In this document: in pieces, positions 1-11,600 of the stretch
How the letters are laid out: every line of letters begins with the position of its first letter
Numbering within the stretch: the first letter of the stretch is position 1
NCBI GenBank assembly: GCA_038210375.1
Contig: JBBQWT010000031.1
Location: 1 to 34,083 of the forward strand
Source of the DNA: JBBQWT01 sp038210375
Lineage (GTDB): Bacteria; Acidobacteriota; Terriglobia; Terriglobales; Acidobacteriaceae
Length of the DNA: 34,083 bases
Direction: 5' to 3'
The notes under the pieces: model-generated
The model's database searches: none
What the model saw: only the letters and a program-made list of their open reading frames with translations
Told to the model about the DNA's origin: nothing
Translations under genes and position numbers: made by a program

Positions 1-680
1 CAACACCATCTCGACCACCACCACGGTGAATGCGGCGCCCTTCGTGGATCTAGGCCTCACCAAGTTCGTGGTGGCATCAACGGTAACGGCGGGAAAAGCA
101 ACCGGCGCCAGCGTGGATGTAACCAACAGCGGCAACTCGGCCTCGGCAGCCACCAGCCAGAACCTGCTGATAGAAGAACGCAGCTCGGGCACCGTCGTGC
201 TGGGCAAAGCCGACATCCCTTCAATCGGGGCGGGCGCCACTGTGACCGTCATCGTCACCTTCACCCCCATCGGCTCGGGTGCCAAGACGCTCTTTGCCGA
301 GATCAATCCTTCGCTCACCGGCGATCCCACACCGGCCGACAACACCATCTCGACCACCACCACGGTGAATGCGGCGCTCTTCGTAGATCTGGGCCTGTCG
401 AACTTCGTGGTTGCGGGCACGCTGACTTCGGGGCAATCGGCCACGGGCACGGTAGATGTGAGCAATACGGGAAACACCGCGTCCACGGCGACCAGCCAAA
501 ACCTTCTGATTGAAAACCGCATCTCGGGAACAACGACCGTCCTGGGGAAGGCAGATATTCCCTCGGTTCCAGCGGGCGGCAAGGTCACAGTCACCGTGAC
601 GTTCACGCCGACCGGCTCGGGGTCGCAGACGCTATTTGCGGAGATCAATCCGCGAGTAGCGGGCGATCCCACCACCGCAG
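1..680 (+). repeat. Tandem 339-bp CARDB-coding DNA repeat
   Basis: Base 1 onward matches base 340 onward: the stretch containing AACACCATCTCGACCACC recurs exactly 339 bp later, and downstream blocks such as GGCGATCCCAC near 310 and 660 keep the phase. Each unit is 113 codons, one CARDB-like domain. A further copy may lie upstream, because the window opens at the unit boundary. Confidence 0.75.
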
Positions 681-3600
681 ATGACACAATATCGGTTACG
701 GTAACGGTCAATTCACCGGCCGCGGCCAACTACACGATCACCTCGGCAGTTTTCACCGGCTACCCGAATCCGGCCACCGGGGCGAATGCCATCCAATTTA
801 GTAGCACCAATACTATCCAGAACCTTGACGTGATCGTGACTAACAACGGTTCTACCAGCCCGACTGGCACGATCACGGTAACGGCGGTTTGCTCCCCTGT
901 CTGCACGGCGTCGCGCTCCACCACCATCCCCGCTCCGGCTGCGGGTACTTCCAGTGTGGCCACGATTTCGACGGGGACCATAAATTTGCCGCCAGGCGCC
1001 TACACCGCGACGGTGACCCTCAGCACATCCATCAGCCAAAGCAGCACCGCGGATGATTCGCTGAGCTTCCCGTTTGAGGTGTTTGACTTCAATCTACGGG
1101 CGGCTCCGGGAGCGCTGGCCACTCAGAATGTGCTGGTGGGAACAATCAACACTTTTGCAGATATCCTCGACGAGACCGGGGACTTAACGAAGATAGCCAT
1201 ACCGATCGGCGTATCGGACACAACCCAGCCCACTGCCACCAGCTTTTCATTCACTACGCCGCAGCCGGGTGACAGCCAGCAAACGATTTCAGCGAACGTC
1301 CTGTCCTCCCACGTCCTGGGGGCCGGCAGTTTTGTGGTGAGCGGCAATCGGCGCGGCGAGATTCGGACGCTGACGCAAAATGTGAATTTCTATATTGCCG
1401 GCTGGCAGCCGATTACCTATCCGGCCAACTCGCCGTCGAACCCGGTTAAAGTCAACGCCGGCAGCTCCACCCCCACGACTGCCGACTTCAAGCTGACCGG
1501 GAACTTCCTGGGGACAGCTGCGGTCAGCGTGGCGCCGGTAAGCGGCTTTGCGATCACACTGAGCAGCACGACGGCGAACGCGAATGATGTCATCACCGTT
1601 TCGGTGCTAGCATCCAGCGGCGCCACCACCGGAACGGTGGTAGCGATCACGCTGACGGCGGTGATACCTAACACCAGTCCCACGCAGCAAGTCACAATTC
1701 CGTTCTATGTTTTGCCCACGGCAGTGCCTGAGCTGACCATAGCGAGCGCGCCCACGCCGGCGCGCAGCGTTGACTCCACTTCCCCGCTGCTTTCGGGCGA
1801 GCCCCTGAATTATTCGGTGACGGTGAAAAACAATGGCTCAGCAGCTTCCACCTCGGGCACCCTGGTGCACTTGGCATTTTCGAGTGGTGGGTCGCTGGGA
1901 TCGACGGCGCTGCCTTCAATACCTGCCGGCGGTAGTGTCACAGTGAGCGTTCACCTGGTAGCGCCGGACCCGGTGACTACGGGCACGAGCACCCTGGTAG
2001 CCTATGTTGATACTGATCCGGCCGGCGATCTCAACCCGGCGAACAACAGTTTCAGCTTTACCCTGCCTACATCGGACTGGTCGATGGCGACGGATAATCC
2101 CGGGGGAAGCAATCTCAATCCGATATTCGTGGCTCCAGGTTTCAGCGCGGCGGCAACGGTGCGGGCAAACGCCGCGAGCGGAACGGTAGCGGGACCGATC
2201 CAGTTAATCAACGGAATCGTTAGCACGCGGCTGACGACCACGCTGGGGACCACTACGTTGTCGCATGCAACGACCCTGTTCACGTCCGACAATATCTCGG
2301 CTGCGGCAAATGCCGCCAATGGAGAGTATCTGGCGCAGGTTCTCGGCCAGTTTGTGGATGCAGGCCTCGTTACTGCTCAGCGCCAGACCACGGTTTTTGT
2401 CGATGTGGGCAGCGGAGCGCCCGCCGATCGGGTAACAGTCGTTCCCAGTCCTGATAACCGCTCCACGCCGCGCCAGCTTAATGGCACGCTCCCCGAACAG
2501 GAAACCCTCACCGCCAGCCGCGCCGGCTGCAGCGGCTCGTGTCCGGGAACCGTGGACCTGCATTTCACCGACGATCCCGCGGTGGTAAGCACTCCACAAC
2601 AGATCAAGGCCCTGAGCTACGGCACGCCTGCAACGGTGCTCTTCGCCGCCGCGGAAGATTCCGACGGCACCATCAATTCGGGCTCGGCCAATTCAATTGT
2701 CAGTGCGACCTCGGTGCAGACATCCATCGTGCGCAGTGTTCCCATTACTCCGGTGGTCGGGACCCAGCAAACCACGCTGCGATTCCAAATTGGGGACATC
2801 TTCATATCGGCGCCTCCGGGCTGCACTTCTATTAAGCCCAACGGAGTCTCGGCGACTTTCAACATCGGCTATGTGCCGGTCGACGGATTCAACGTTCCAT
2901 CTCTGGATTTCCAGTGGACGCTGCCCAGCGGCGTTACGGTGGACCGCCCGTCGGGAACCGAACCCTTCAACGGCAGCACCTACGGTAGCGGCTCGGATAC
3001 GTTCACCTTTACCAACAGCAATACCACCGAGATGGGCCCGGCCACCCTGATCTTCCAGATCACGGTCAGAAATTCGCTGGCATCGGAGAGCAAATTCTTC
3101 GCCATTCCAGTGCAACTGAACACTGTGTGCTCCGCAGTGAACGGGGGAAGCTCGGCAAGCGTCCTCCGCGGATCCTGGTCGAAAGATTCGGTCAGCCTGC
3201 GAACAATGGGGGCGCGGCTACCAGCCACCAGCAGCGCGCTGCCCGACCTGCAGATATCCGCCAGCGACATTACCTTCACGCCGTCGATTCCAAAGGCTGG
3301 CGAGAGCCTGCAGCTTCGCTTCCGGATCACCAATGCCGGGGATGGCGATGCTACCCAGGTGCCAATTGCGCTGCAGGTCGCGGGCAGAACCGTGGCTGAA
3401 GATAAATTCGACGTGCGCGCGCACAGCAGCACCCTGGCCGGCTTGGAATGGACGCATGTGCAAACTCCGGGGCCGCTCGATCAAACGGGTGTGCGAGGGC
3501 ATAGCGCGGACGAGAGAGCAGGCGTTCGCAACAGCCCGCCGGGTGCAGCCGCGCTCGATGCGGAGGTGGCCATCGATCCCGCGCACTCGACGCCGCAGAA

Positions 3601-4159
3601 GACTGCGCTGAACAAAATTGCCAGGGTTCCACGGCTCAACTTACAGGATGGAGGAGCGGCGGCCATCGCGGGCATGGGTGGCGGAACTCCGCAAAGAGTG
3701 ATCGTCGAGATACAGGAAGGCGCCTGTGAAGGTTTCCGGTTTGCCTCGGGGGCCGCTTCCAACTGCGATAACGCCGACCTTGCCATTTCCGTGGAGGAAC
3801 TGGCCGACGGAAATTACCAGCTTAGCTCCGATCAAGGCGTGGCCGACGCCGGCCCCGCGCTGCTATCGGCGACTGGAACGCCAAGCGGGTCAGGATTGCA
3901 CTTCGGACACCAGGTCAAGGCGATTGCCGGACACACGTATGCCGTGCAACTACAAGACGGCAGGACGGGATGGCTGACGGTGCAGGCCATACTCAGTTAC
4001 GGGCAACTGGATGCCAAAACCCAAAAACTTTTTGGCAAAGGTGGCCCTCACAAAGTGGTCAGGAAGCTGGGCGGAGATTCCGGGCCGCAGCAGGCGGGAG
4101 ACGTTGCTGCTGGGGTTCGACAGCCGGCGGTTTACTTCGATGTGATCTACCAGATGTGA
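2..4159 (+). CDS. Giant CARDB-repeat exported protein, 5' end outside window
   Basis: The reading frame is open from base 2 to the stop at 4157-4159, so the GTG at 26 is not the real start and the N-terminus lies upstream of the window. The first two units, about 113 residues each, are near-duplicate CARDB-like beta-sandwiches (FVDLGL...NLLIE...ADIPS...FAEINP). Further CARDB-like stretches lie near bases 1730-2070 (PELTIASAP, then ADxxNPANNSF) and 3240-3480 (LPDLQISASDITF). The rest is Ser/Thr/Gly-rich beta-strand sequence without catalytic motifs. CARDB modules are cell-adhesion-related Ig-like folds in bacterial surface proteins, so an extracellular structural or adhesive role is inferred. 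No C-terminal anchor or sorting signal is evident; it ends in YFDVIYQM. It lies upstream of two more giant exported proteins in the same direction. Family is fairly sure, function is not. Confidence 0.8.
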   Translation, partial: NTISTTTTVNAAPFVDLGLTKFVVASTVTAGKATGASVDVTNSGNSASAATSQNLLIEERSSGTVVLGKADIPSIGAGATVTVIVTFTPIGSGAKTLFAEINPSLTGDPTPADNTISTTTTVNAALFVDLGLSNFVVAGTLTSGQSATGTVDVSNTGNTASTATSQNLLIENRISGTTTVLGKADIPSVPAGGKVTVTVTFTPTGSGSQTLFAEINPRVAGDPTTADDTISVTVTVNSPAAANYTITSAVFTGYPNPATGANAIQFSSTNTIQNLDVIVTNNGSTSPTGTITVTAVCSPVCTASRSTTIPAPAAGTSSVATISTGTINLPPGAYTATVTLSTSISQSSTADDSLSFPFEVFDFNLRAAPGALATQNVLVGTINTFADILDETGDLTKIAIPIGVSDTTQPTATSFSFTTPQPGDSQQTISANVLSSHVLGAGSFVVSGNRRGEIRTLTQNVNFYIAGWQPITYPANSPSNPVKVNAGSSTPTTADFKLTGNFLGTAAVSVAPVSGFAITLSSTTANANDVITVSVLASSGATTGTVVAITLTAVIPNTSPTQQVTIPFYVLPTAVPELTIASAPTPARSVDSTSPLLSGEPLNYSVTVKNNGSAASTSGTLVHLAFSSGGSLGSTALPSIPAGGSVTVSVHLVAPDPVTTGTSTLVAYVDTDPAGDLNPANNSFSFTLPTSDWSMATDNPGGSNLNPIFVAPGFSAAATVRANAASGTVAGPIQLINGIVSTRLTTTLGTTTLSHATTLFTSDNISAAANAANGEYLAQVLGQFVDAGLVTAQRQTTVFVDVGSGAPADRVTVVPSPDNRSTPRQLNGTLPEQETLTASRAGCSGSCPGTVDLHFTDDPAVVSTPQQIKALSYGTPATVLFAAAEDSDGTINSGSANSIVSATSVQTSIVRSVPITPVVGTQQTTLRFQIGDIFISAPPGCTSIKPNGVSATFNIGYVPVDGFNVPSLDFQWTLPSGVTVDRPSGTEPFNGSTYGSGSDTFTFTNSNTTEMGPATLIFQITVRNSLASESKFFAIPVQLNTVCSAVNGGSSASVLRGSWSKDSVSLRTMGARLPATSSALPDLQISASDITFTPSIPKAGESLQLRFRITNAGDGDATQVPIALQVAGRTVAEDKFDVRAHSSTLAGLEWTHVQTPGPLDQTGVRGHSADERAGVRNSPPGAAALDAEVAIDPAHSTPQKTALNKIARVPRLNLQDGGAAAIAGMGGGTPQRVIVEIQEGACEGFRFASGAASNCDNADLAISVEELADGNYQLSSDQGVADAGPALLSATGTPSGSGLHFGHQVKAIAGHTYAVQLQDGRTGWLTVQAILSYGQLDAKTQKLFGKGGPHKVVRKLGGDSGPQQAGDVAAGVRQPAVYFDVIYQM

Positions 4160-4173
4160 TCCCTGAGGATCAC
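4156..4173 (+). terminator. Hairpin over the stop codon of the CARDB gene
   Basis: GTGATCC and GGATCAC form a perfect 7-bp stem with a CTGA loop, embedding the TGA stop at 4157-4159. There is no T-tract, so intrinsic termination is doubtful. It may instead protect an mRNA end or be chance. Confidence 0.25.
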
Positions 4174-4226
4174 TGTGAATGAACTTGCGGGATTAGTTTT
4201 TTGCTGCCGTATTCACGAGGGCATGG

Positions 4227-5690
4227 ATGAGATTATTTTTCAGGCGGATCTATTCCATTTTCTTAATTGGGTTGAGTTTGATAGTAGCTGGCGGCCCGGC
4301 GAGTTCCTTCGCCCAGTCTGGCTCAGCGCCCGTCACCAGCGCAGGCTTCACCTTGCAGTCCTTTGCCAAACGGCCTCTCAGTTTTGAAGCCAACCAGGGA
4401 CAATTGCCGGCCCCGATCAAATTTCGGGCACGTGGCGACCATTACAGCATCCTTCTATCCTCCGGCGAAGCGATGATCGCCCTGCAACCCTCCGTCTCCG
4501 GCCAGAAGTACACCATTGAAGGAACGCGCCTGGGCGATGGCTTGATGCCAGTGCTCGGGGCGGGACTTCAACCTGCAGAGCACGCGATTGCCAAGCCCGC
4601 ACCGCCGGTGATGGTCCGAATGACTCTGCTGGGAGGTAATGCCGCAGCCCCCATGGCCGGAGTGGAAAAGTGTTCCGGACACAGTAATTATTTTATCGGG
4701 GATGATTCCCGCAACTGGCACACCGAAGTCGCGAACTTCGCCAAGGTTCGCTATGGAACCGTGTATCCCGGAGTGGACCTTCTCTATTACGGCAACCAGG
4801 AGCGCCTGGAATTCGATTTCGAGATAGCTCCCCACGCCGATTCGCGCGCCATCCTGATGAACTTCGAAGGCGCCGGCAGCGTTCAGGTGAACGCCGCTGG
4901 AGAACTGTTGTTAAAAACCGGCAGCGGGCAACTGGCGCTGCATCAGCCGGAGATTTACCAGGTTACGAAAGGCAGGCGAAACCCCATTGCTGGGCGCTAC
5001 CGCCTGCGGGGGCCGAACCAGGTTGGCTTTGAGATTGGGGCTTACGATCGAAGACGCCTTCTGGTCATCGACCCGGTGTTGATTTACTCCACCTACCTGG
5101 GCGGGAAGGCCGACGAAAATTCTACCGGAATTGCAGTAGACAGCGCCGGCAACGCGTATGTGGCGGGCGTGACCAGTTCCTCCGATTTTCCCGTGACCGC
5201 TGGCGCGAGCCAGCCGAGGTGCGGCACCGATGGGCTTTGCAACGGACGGAGCGATTTTTTTGTCGCCAAGTACAGCCCTGCGGGAGCGCTGTTATATTCC
5301 ACGTTTATTGGCGGGAGCGGCAACGAATTCGTGGGCGCGAACCCCGGCCACAACATAGCAGTGGATGGCTCGGGAAATGCCTACATTACGGGCAACACCC
5401 AGTCCGGGGATTACCCCACCACGCCGGGCGCATTTTCCACCGTGAACACCATGAATTCCGGCAGCCTTGCGGGGGTGGTGACAAAGCTGAATCCCACCGG
5501 CTCGGCGCTGGTTTATTCCACTTATCTTAATAATGCCGCCCTGATGGGAGCACAACAGACCAAAGACTCCTCAACTCGGCAAGTGCAGGAAGATCCGCCG
5601 TTAATTCCGGCTCCTGCCGGCAATGCCATTCATTCTACGGCCACTCGTAAATCGCAGCGGATTGATGCAGTTCCGGGGAGGCAACCGTGA
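4227..5690 (+). CDS. Short DUF7948/SBBP-repeat exported protein, probably truncated
   Basis: The ATG at 4227 is preceded by GAGGG five bases upstream. Residues 1-30 form a signal peptide (RLFFRR, a hydrophobic core, then SFAQ). Residues about 50-285 are the DUF7948-type domain that precedes SBBP repeats, with landmarks FEANQGQ, NYFIGDDS, VYPGVDLLYYGNQ and LVIDPVL. Residues about 286-430 hold two SBBP beta-propeller repeats (STYLGG, IAVDSAGNAYVAG) and the first strand of a third. The sequence then changes to a polar tail unlike SBBP and stops at residue 487. Family members usually carry many more repeats, so a 3' deletion is likely. It shares its N-terminal domain with the next gene, whose GTG overlaps its TGA as GTGA, which suggests translational coupling of tandem paralogues. 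Secretion and surface location are inferred; no enzymatic role is visible. Confidence 0.8.
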   Translation: MRLFFRRIYSIFLIGLSLIVAGGPASSFAQSGSAPVTSAGFTLQSFAKRPLSFEANQGQLPAPIKFRARGDHYSILLSSGEAMIALQPSVSGQKYTIEGTRLGDGLMPVLGAGLQPAEHAIAKPAPPVMVRMTLLGGNAAAPMAGVEKCSGHSNYFIGDDSRNWHTEVANFAKVRYGTVYPGVDLLYYGNQERLEFDFEIAPHADSRAILMNFEGAGSVQVNAAGELLLKTGSGQLALHQPEIYQVTKGRRNPIAGRYRLRGPNQVGFEIGAYDRRRLLVIDPVLIYSTYLGGKADENSTGIAVDSAGNAYVAGVTSSSDFPVTAGASQPRCGTDGLCNGRSDFFVAKYSPAGALLYSTFIGGSGNEFVGANPGHNIAVDGSGNAYITGNTQSGDYPTTPGAFSTVNTMNSGSLAGVVTKLNPTGSALVYSTYLNNAALMGAQQTKDSSTRQVQEDPPLIPAPAGNAIHSTATRKSQRIDAVPGRQP

Positions 5691-8600
5691 CCCCTGCCGG
5701 GTTCGTCCGCTCGCTCGTGGGCGCTTCGCTTCTGTGCGCGACTGCAATGCACGCCCAACAGTCGTTAAGCGAGAGAAATAATAAGGATGCCGCGCCGGGG
5801 AAATCGGAACCGACGTCGAAGGTTCGCCTTGCCGGCGCTTACGGACGCATGCCGTTAAGCTTTACGGCGAACCAGGGGCAGGCCGACCCGCAGGTCAAAT
5901 TTTTGTCGCGAGGAAGCGGCTACAGCCTGTTCCTCACTCCGACCGAGGCAGTGCTGGCATTGCACAAGCCCGGCCGCGCAGACAGTACGCGTTCCACGGC
6001 GACACCGAGCCCGTCGATCAAGAAAGAAGGCGAGCAATGTGGTCCGGGCGCCGCCGGCTGTGACGGTGCGGCCATTGACTCCGAATTTCCCACGACCGTT
6101 CTCCGAATGAAGCTGGTGGGCGGCAACGCCTCCGCCCAGATCAGGGGCGCGGATGAGTTGCCCGGCAAGAGCAACTACTTCCTCGGCAAAGATCCCAGCC
6201 AGTGGCGAACTAACGTCCGCAACTTCAACAAGGTGGAATACCGCGGTGTATATCCCGGAGTGGACCTGATCTACTACGGCAACCAGCGCCAACTGGAACA
6301 CGATTTTGTGGTTGCGCCTGGCGCCGACCCCAAAGCGATTACGCTGGCTTTCTCCGGCGCCCGCCAACTCTCCCTCAACCCAGCCGGCGACCTGGTGATG
6401 GACACCAAAGAAGGAGAGGTCGAGCTAAAGCGTCCCCTCGTTTACCAAAGACTTAACGGCGAGGAGCAGAAGGTTGCGGCCCGCTATGTGCTCAACGGCA
6501 AGAGCCAGGTTGGCTTTGAAGTTGGCGAGTATAACCACCACCAGCCGCTGGTAATTGACCCTGTCCTCACCTATTCCACCTACCTCGGCGGCAGCAGCAC
6601 TGATGTTGGTCTCGGCATTGCCGTTGATTCCGCCGGCAACGCTTACGTTACCGGTGAGGCCGTATCCACCAACTTTCCCACCGCCAACGCGCTTTCTGTA
6701 AGCAATAATGGCGGCCCTGCTGACGCCTTTGTCACCAAGTTCAACGCCGCCGGCTCCTCTTTGCTCTACTCCACCTACCTGGGCGGCAATGCCGTCGACG
6801 TTGGCCTCGCCATGGCCGTGGATTCCGCCGGCAACGCCTACGTTACCGGGTATACCAGCTCCACAAACTTTCCCACCGTCAATGCGATTTTTTCGAGCAA
6901 CAGCGGCGTCCAGGATGTCTTCGTCGCCAAGCTGAACCCTGCCGGATCGGCTCTGATCTACTCCACGTACCTGGGCGGCAATGGCGACGATGAGGGTTTT
7001 GGCATTGCCGTAGATTCCGCCGGCAACGCTTATGTTACCGGGCAGGCAAATTCAACCAACTTTCCCACTGCCAATGCGCTTTTTCCCACTTTCGTCGGCC
7101 CCAGCCTTGATGCCTTCGTCGCCAAGATCAACCCCGCAGGCTCGGCTTTGGTGTACTCCACCTTCCTGGGCGGCAGCACCGGGGACCAGATTGGCAAGGG
7201 CATCGCGATCGATTCCGCCGGTAACGCTTATGTTACCGGGTATACCACCTCCACCAACTTTCCCACCGCGAATGCGATTTTCCCCGCCAATGGCGGCGGC
7301 CAGGATGCCTTTGCGGCCAAGTTCAACGCCGCCGGCTCTGCTCTGGTGTACTCCACCTACCTGGGCGGCAGCGGCTCCGAGACCGGCGCCAGCATCGCCG
7401 TGGATTCATCCGGCAACGCTTACGTCACCGGGCAGACCGACTCTTCCAACTTTCCCACCGTCAATGCACTATTCGCCACCAACGGCGGGGGCCTTGATGC
7501 CTTCGTGTCCAAATTCAACACCGCCGGTTCTGCACTGGTGTACTCCACCTACCTGGGAGGCAGCGGCCAGGATTTTGCAGAAGGGATCGCGGCAGACTCT
7601 TCGGGCAACGCTTACGTTACGGGGAGTACGAGCTCAGCAGCCTTTCCCACGGGAAACGCTCTGCAGCCCGCCTTGGCTGGAGGCCAGGATGGCTTCGTCG
7701 CCAAGTTCAACGCCGCCGGCTCGGCGCTACTGTACTCCACTTTCCTGGGCGGTAGCGGCACCGATGAGAGCCGGGCCATTGCAATTGACTCCTCGGGCAG
7801 TGCTTACCTCACCGGGAGTACCGGATCCAAGGACTTTCCCACTGTGAATGCTTTCCAGCCAAGCAATGGCGGCGGCTTCCTGGATGCCTATGTAACCAAA
7901 ATCTCGAACCCCACCGGGCAGCCCACCCCATTGATTAACCAGCCGTTGGTGCCGGACGCAGTGGCCCCAGGGACGGGAAGCTTCACGCTCACGATAAATG
8001 GCACGGAATTTGTATCGGGTTCGACGGTCCAGTGGAATGGCGCGGCGCTGGTCACCACCTTCGTCAGCGCGCGTCAGCTTACGGCCGCGGTGCCGGCGGC
8101 CAACGTGGCGACGGCGGGAACGGCGTCGATCACGGTGGTCAATGCGGGCGCTGCCAACCCGGTCTCTAATGTGGTCTATTTCCCGATTACCACCCCGACT
8201 ACCACAGTTGGGTTTGGAGGTGGAAGTGCGGCCGTTGGCTTGGCCCCTATCTTTGTGGCCGCGGGTGATTTTAACGGCGACGGCAAACTCGATCTCGCGG
8301 TGGCTAATAAAAGCAGCAACACGGTATCGATCTTGCTGGGCAATGGCGATGGCACGTTTGCAGCCCAGACCACGAGCCCAACGGGAACTAATCCCTTCTC
8401 GATTGCCATAGGTGATTTCAACGGCGACGGCAAACTCGATCTCGCGGTGGCTAATCAGTTTATCGACACGGTATCGATCCTGCTGGGCAATGGGGATGGT
8501 ACGTTTGTAACCCAGACCACAACCTATCCAACGGGAAGGGATCCCGAATCGATTGCCACAGGTGATTTCAACGGCGACGGCAAACTCGATCTGGTTGTGG

Positions 8601-11600
8601 CCAATGCCGGTAACAACAAGGTATCGATCCTGCTGGGTCAAGGGGATGGCACGTTTGGAACCCAGACAACATACCCAGCAGGACCTGGTCCTATTTCGGT
8701 TGCCACAGGCGATTTCAACGGCGACGGCAAACTCGATCTCGCCGTGGTTAATTTACCTATCGACACGGTAACCATCCTGCTGGGGCAGGGCAATGGCATG
8801 TTTGTCACCCAGGCAGATTTCTTTGCGGGAACCGTTCCCGGTTCGGTTGCCATAGGCGATTTTAACGGCGACGGCAAACTAGATCTCGCGGTAACTAATA
8901 ACGGTTTCGGCAACGCGGTAAGGATCCTGCTGGGTCAGGGCGATGGCGCCTTTGTAACCCAGACCACAACCTACGCAACGGGACCTAGTCCCGGTTCGAT
9001 TGCCATAGGAGATTTCAACGGCGACGGCAAACTCGATCTCGCGGTGAATAATAACGGCAGCAACACGGTATCGATTTTGCTGGGCAATGGGGATGGAACG
9101 TTTGGACCCCAGACCACGGGCCTAACGGGAAATAACCCCACTTGGGTTGTGATTGGTGATTTCAACGGCGACGGCAAACTGGATCTCGCGGCGCCTAATC
9201 TCAATAGCAGCACGGTATCGATCCTGCTGCAGGGCGCCGACCTGACCATCGCCAAGGGCCACACCGGCAGCTTCTTCCAGGGCCAGACGGGCGCCACTTA
9301 CACGATTACGGTGAGCAACAGCGGCAGCCTGTCGACCAGCGGCACGGTCACCGTCACCGACACATTGCCCACCGGTTTAACCGCCACCGCCATCAGCGGC
9401 ACGGGATGGACGTGTACTCTCAGTACCTTGACTTGCAACCGCAGCGATGCGCTGGCCTCGGGCGCCGGCTACCCCGCCATCACCTTGACGGTGAATGTCG
9501 CCGGCAGCGCGCCGTCGTCAGTCACCAACACCGCCACTGTCGCCGGCGGGGGTGATGTCAATACGGGCAACAACACGGCCAACGATGGCACTTTCATCAA
9601 TGCCCCGGCGCCGGATCTGACCATCAGCAAGACCCACAGCGGCAGCTTCTTCCAGGGCCAGACGGATGCAACCTACACCATCACGGCGAGCAACAGTGGA
9701 AGCGCAACGACCAGCGGCACGGTCACGGTCAGCGACGCATTGCCCGCCGAATTGACCGCTACCGCCATCCGCGGCACGGGATGGACTTGCAGTCTGGGGA
9801 CATTGACCTGCACGCGCAGCGATGCTCTCGCCGCCGGGGCCAACTATCCGGCTATCACCTTGACGGTGAATGTCTCCAGCACCGCTTCGGCGTCGGTCAG
9901 CAACAACGCCAGGCTTTCCGGCGGCGGCGAAACTAACACCGCTAATGACACCGCCAGCGATCCCACTACAATTGGCCCGGCGCCGATCCCCACCCCGTTG
10001 ATCAACCAGCCACTCGTGCCCGACGCGGCCTCGCCCGGGGCCGCCGCCTTTACGCTCACCGTCAATGGCACCCAATTCGTGGCTGGTTCGACGGTCAACT
10101 GGAACGGCGCTGCGCTGGTTACCACCTTCATCAGCGCCCGTCAGCTTACGGCCGCGGTGCCGGCGGCCAATGTGGCGACGGCGGGAACGGCGTCGGTCAC
10201 CGTGGTTAATGCTGGGGCTACCAATCCCGTCTCCAATGTAGTTTATTTCCCGGTTGCCGCTGCGAGTGCCGGAGTTGGGTTCGGAAGTGGAACGGCCAAC
10301 GTCGGGTCGACCACTCAATTTGTAGCCGCAGGCGATTTCAACGCCGACGGTAAACTCGATCTCGCCGTGGCTGATCAGGGCAGCAGCGCGATATCGATTC
10401 TGCTGGGCCAGGGCGATGGCACGTTTGGAACTCCGACAACCTACCGAACGGGAGCTAGTCCCTTTTCGATCGCCATAGGTGATTTCAACGGCGACGGCAA
10501 ACTCGATCTGGTTGTGGCCAATGCCGGTAGCAACACGGTATCGATCCTGCTGGGTCAAGGGGATGGCACGTTTGGAACCCAGACAACATACCCAGCAGGA
10601 CCTGGTCCTATTTCGGTTGCCACAGGCGATTTCAACGGCGACGGCAAACTCGATCTCGCGGTGGTTAATGACACCACGGTAACCCTCCTCATGGGCCAGG
10701 GCGATGGCACGTTTGTCACCCAGATCCCAACCTACCCAACGGGAACTAATCCCTTTTCGATAGCCATAGGTGATTTCAACGGCGACGGCAAACTCGATCT
10801 CGCGGTGGCTAATCAGGGTAGCAACACGGTATCGATTCTGCTGGGCCGGGGCGATGGCACGTTTCTAACCCAGACACCCTACCCAGCGGGAAGGCAGCCC
10901 CGATCGATTGCCACAGGCGATTTCAACGGAGACGGCAAACTCGATCTCGCCGTGGTTAATTTACCTATCGACACGGTATCGATCCTGCTGGGCCAAGGCG
11001 ATGGCACCTTTGTAACCCAGACCACAACCTACCCAACGGGAAGTCAGCCCCGATCGATTGCCATAGGCGATTTTAACGGCGACGGCAAACTCGATCTCGC
11101 CGTGGCTAACTTCGCTGGCAACACGGTATCGATTCTGCTGGGCAAGGGGGATGGCACGTTCCTAACCCAGACCACAACGTACCCGGCGGGATCCAGTCTC
11201 ACTTCGATTGTCACGGGTGATTTCAACGGCGATGGGAAACTCGATCTCGCGGTGGCTAATCAGGGCTTGAACACGATAGCGATCCTGCTGCAGGGCCCGG
11301 ACTTGACCATCACAAAATTTCACACCGGCAGCTTCTCTCAAGGCCAGTCGGGCGCCACTTACGCGATTACGGTGAGCAACAACGGCAGCTTAGCGACCAG
11401 CGGCACGGTCACCGTAACCGATACTCTGCCCGCGGGATTGACCGCCACCTCGATCACAGGCGGGGCGTTTTGGTCTTGCACTCTCAGCACATTAACCTGC
11501 ACCCGCAGCGACTCGCTGCCCGCCGGCAATTTCTATAGGACGATCACGCTGACCGTGGATGTCTCAGGAAGCGCTCCCAGTTCGGTCACCAATATTGCTA

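Noticed and set aside
3640..4160. Frames on both strands at the end of the CARDB gene
   Set aside because: All are shadows of the main frame, which remains open and protein-like to its stop.
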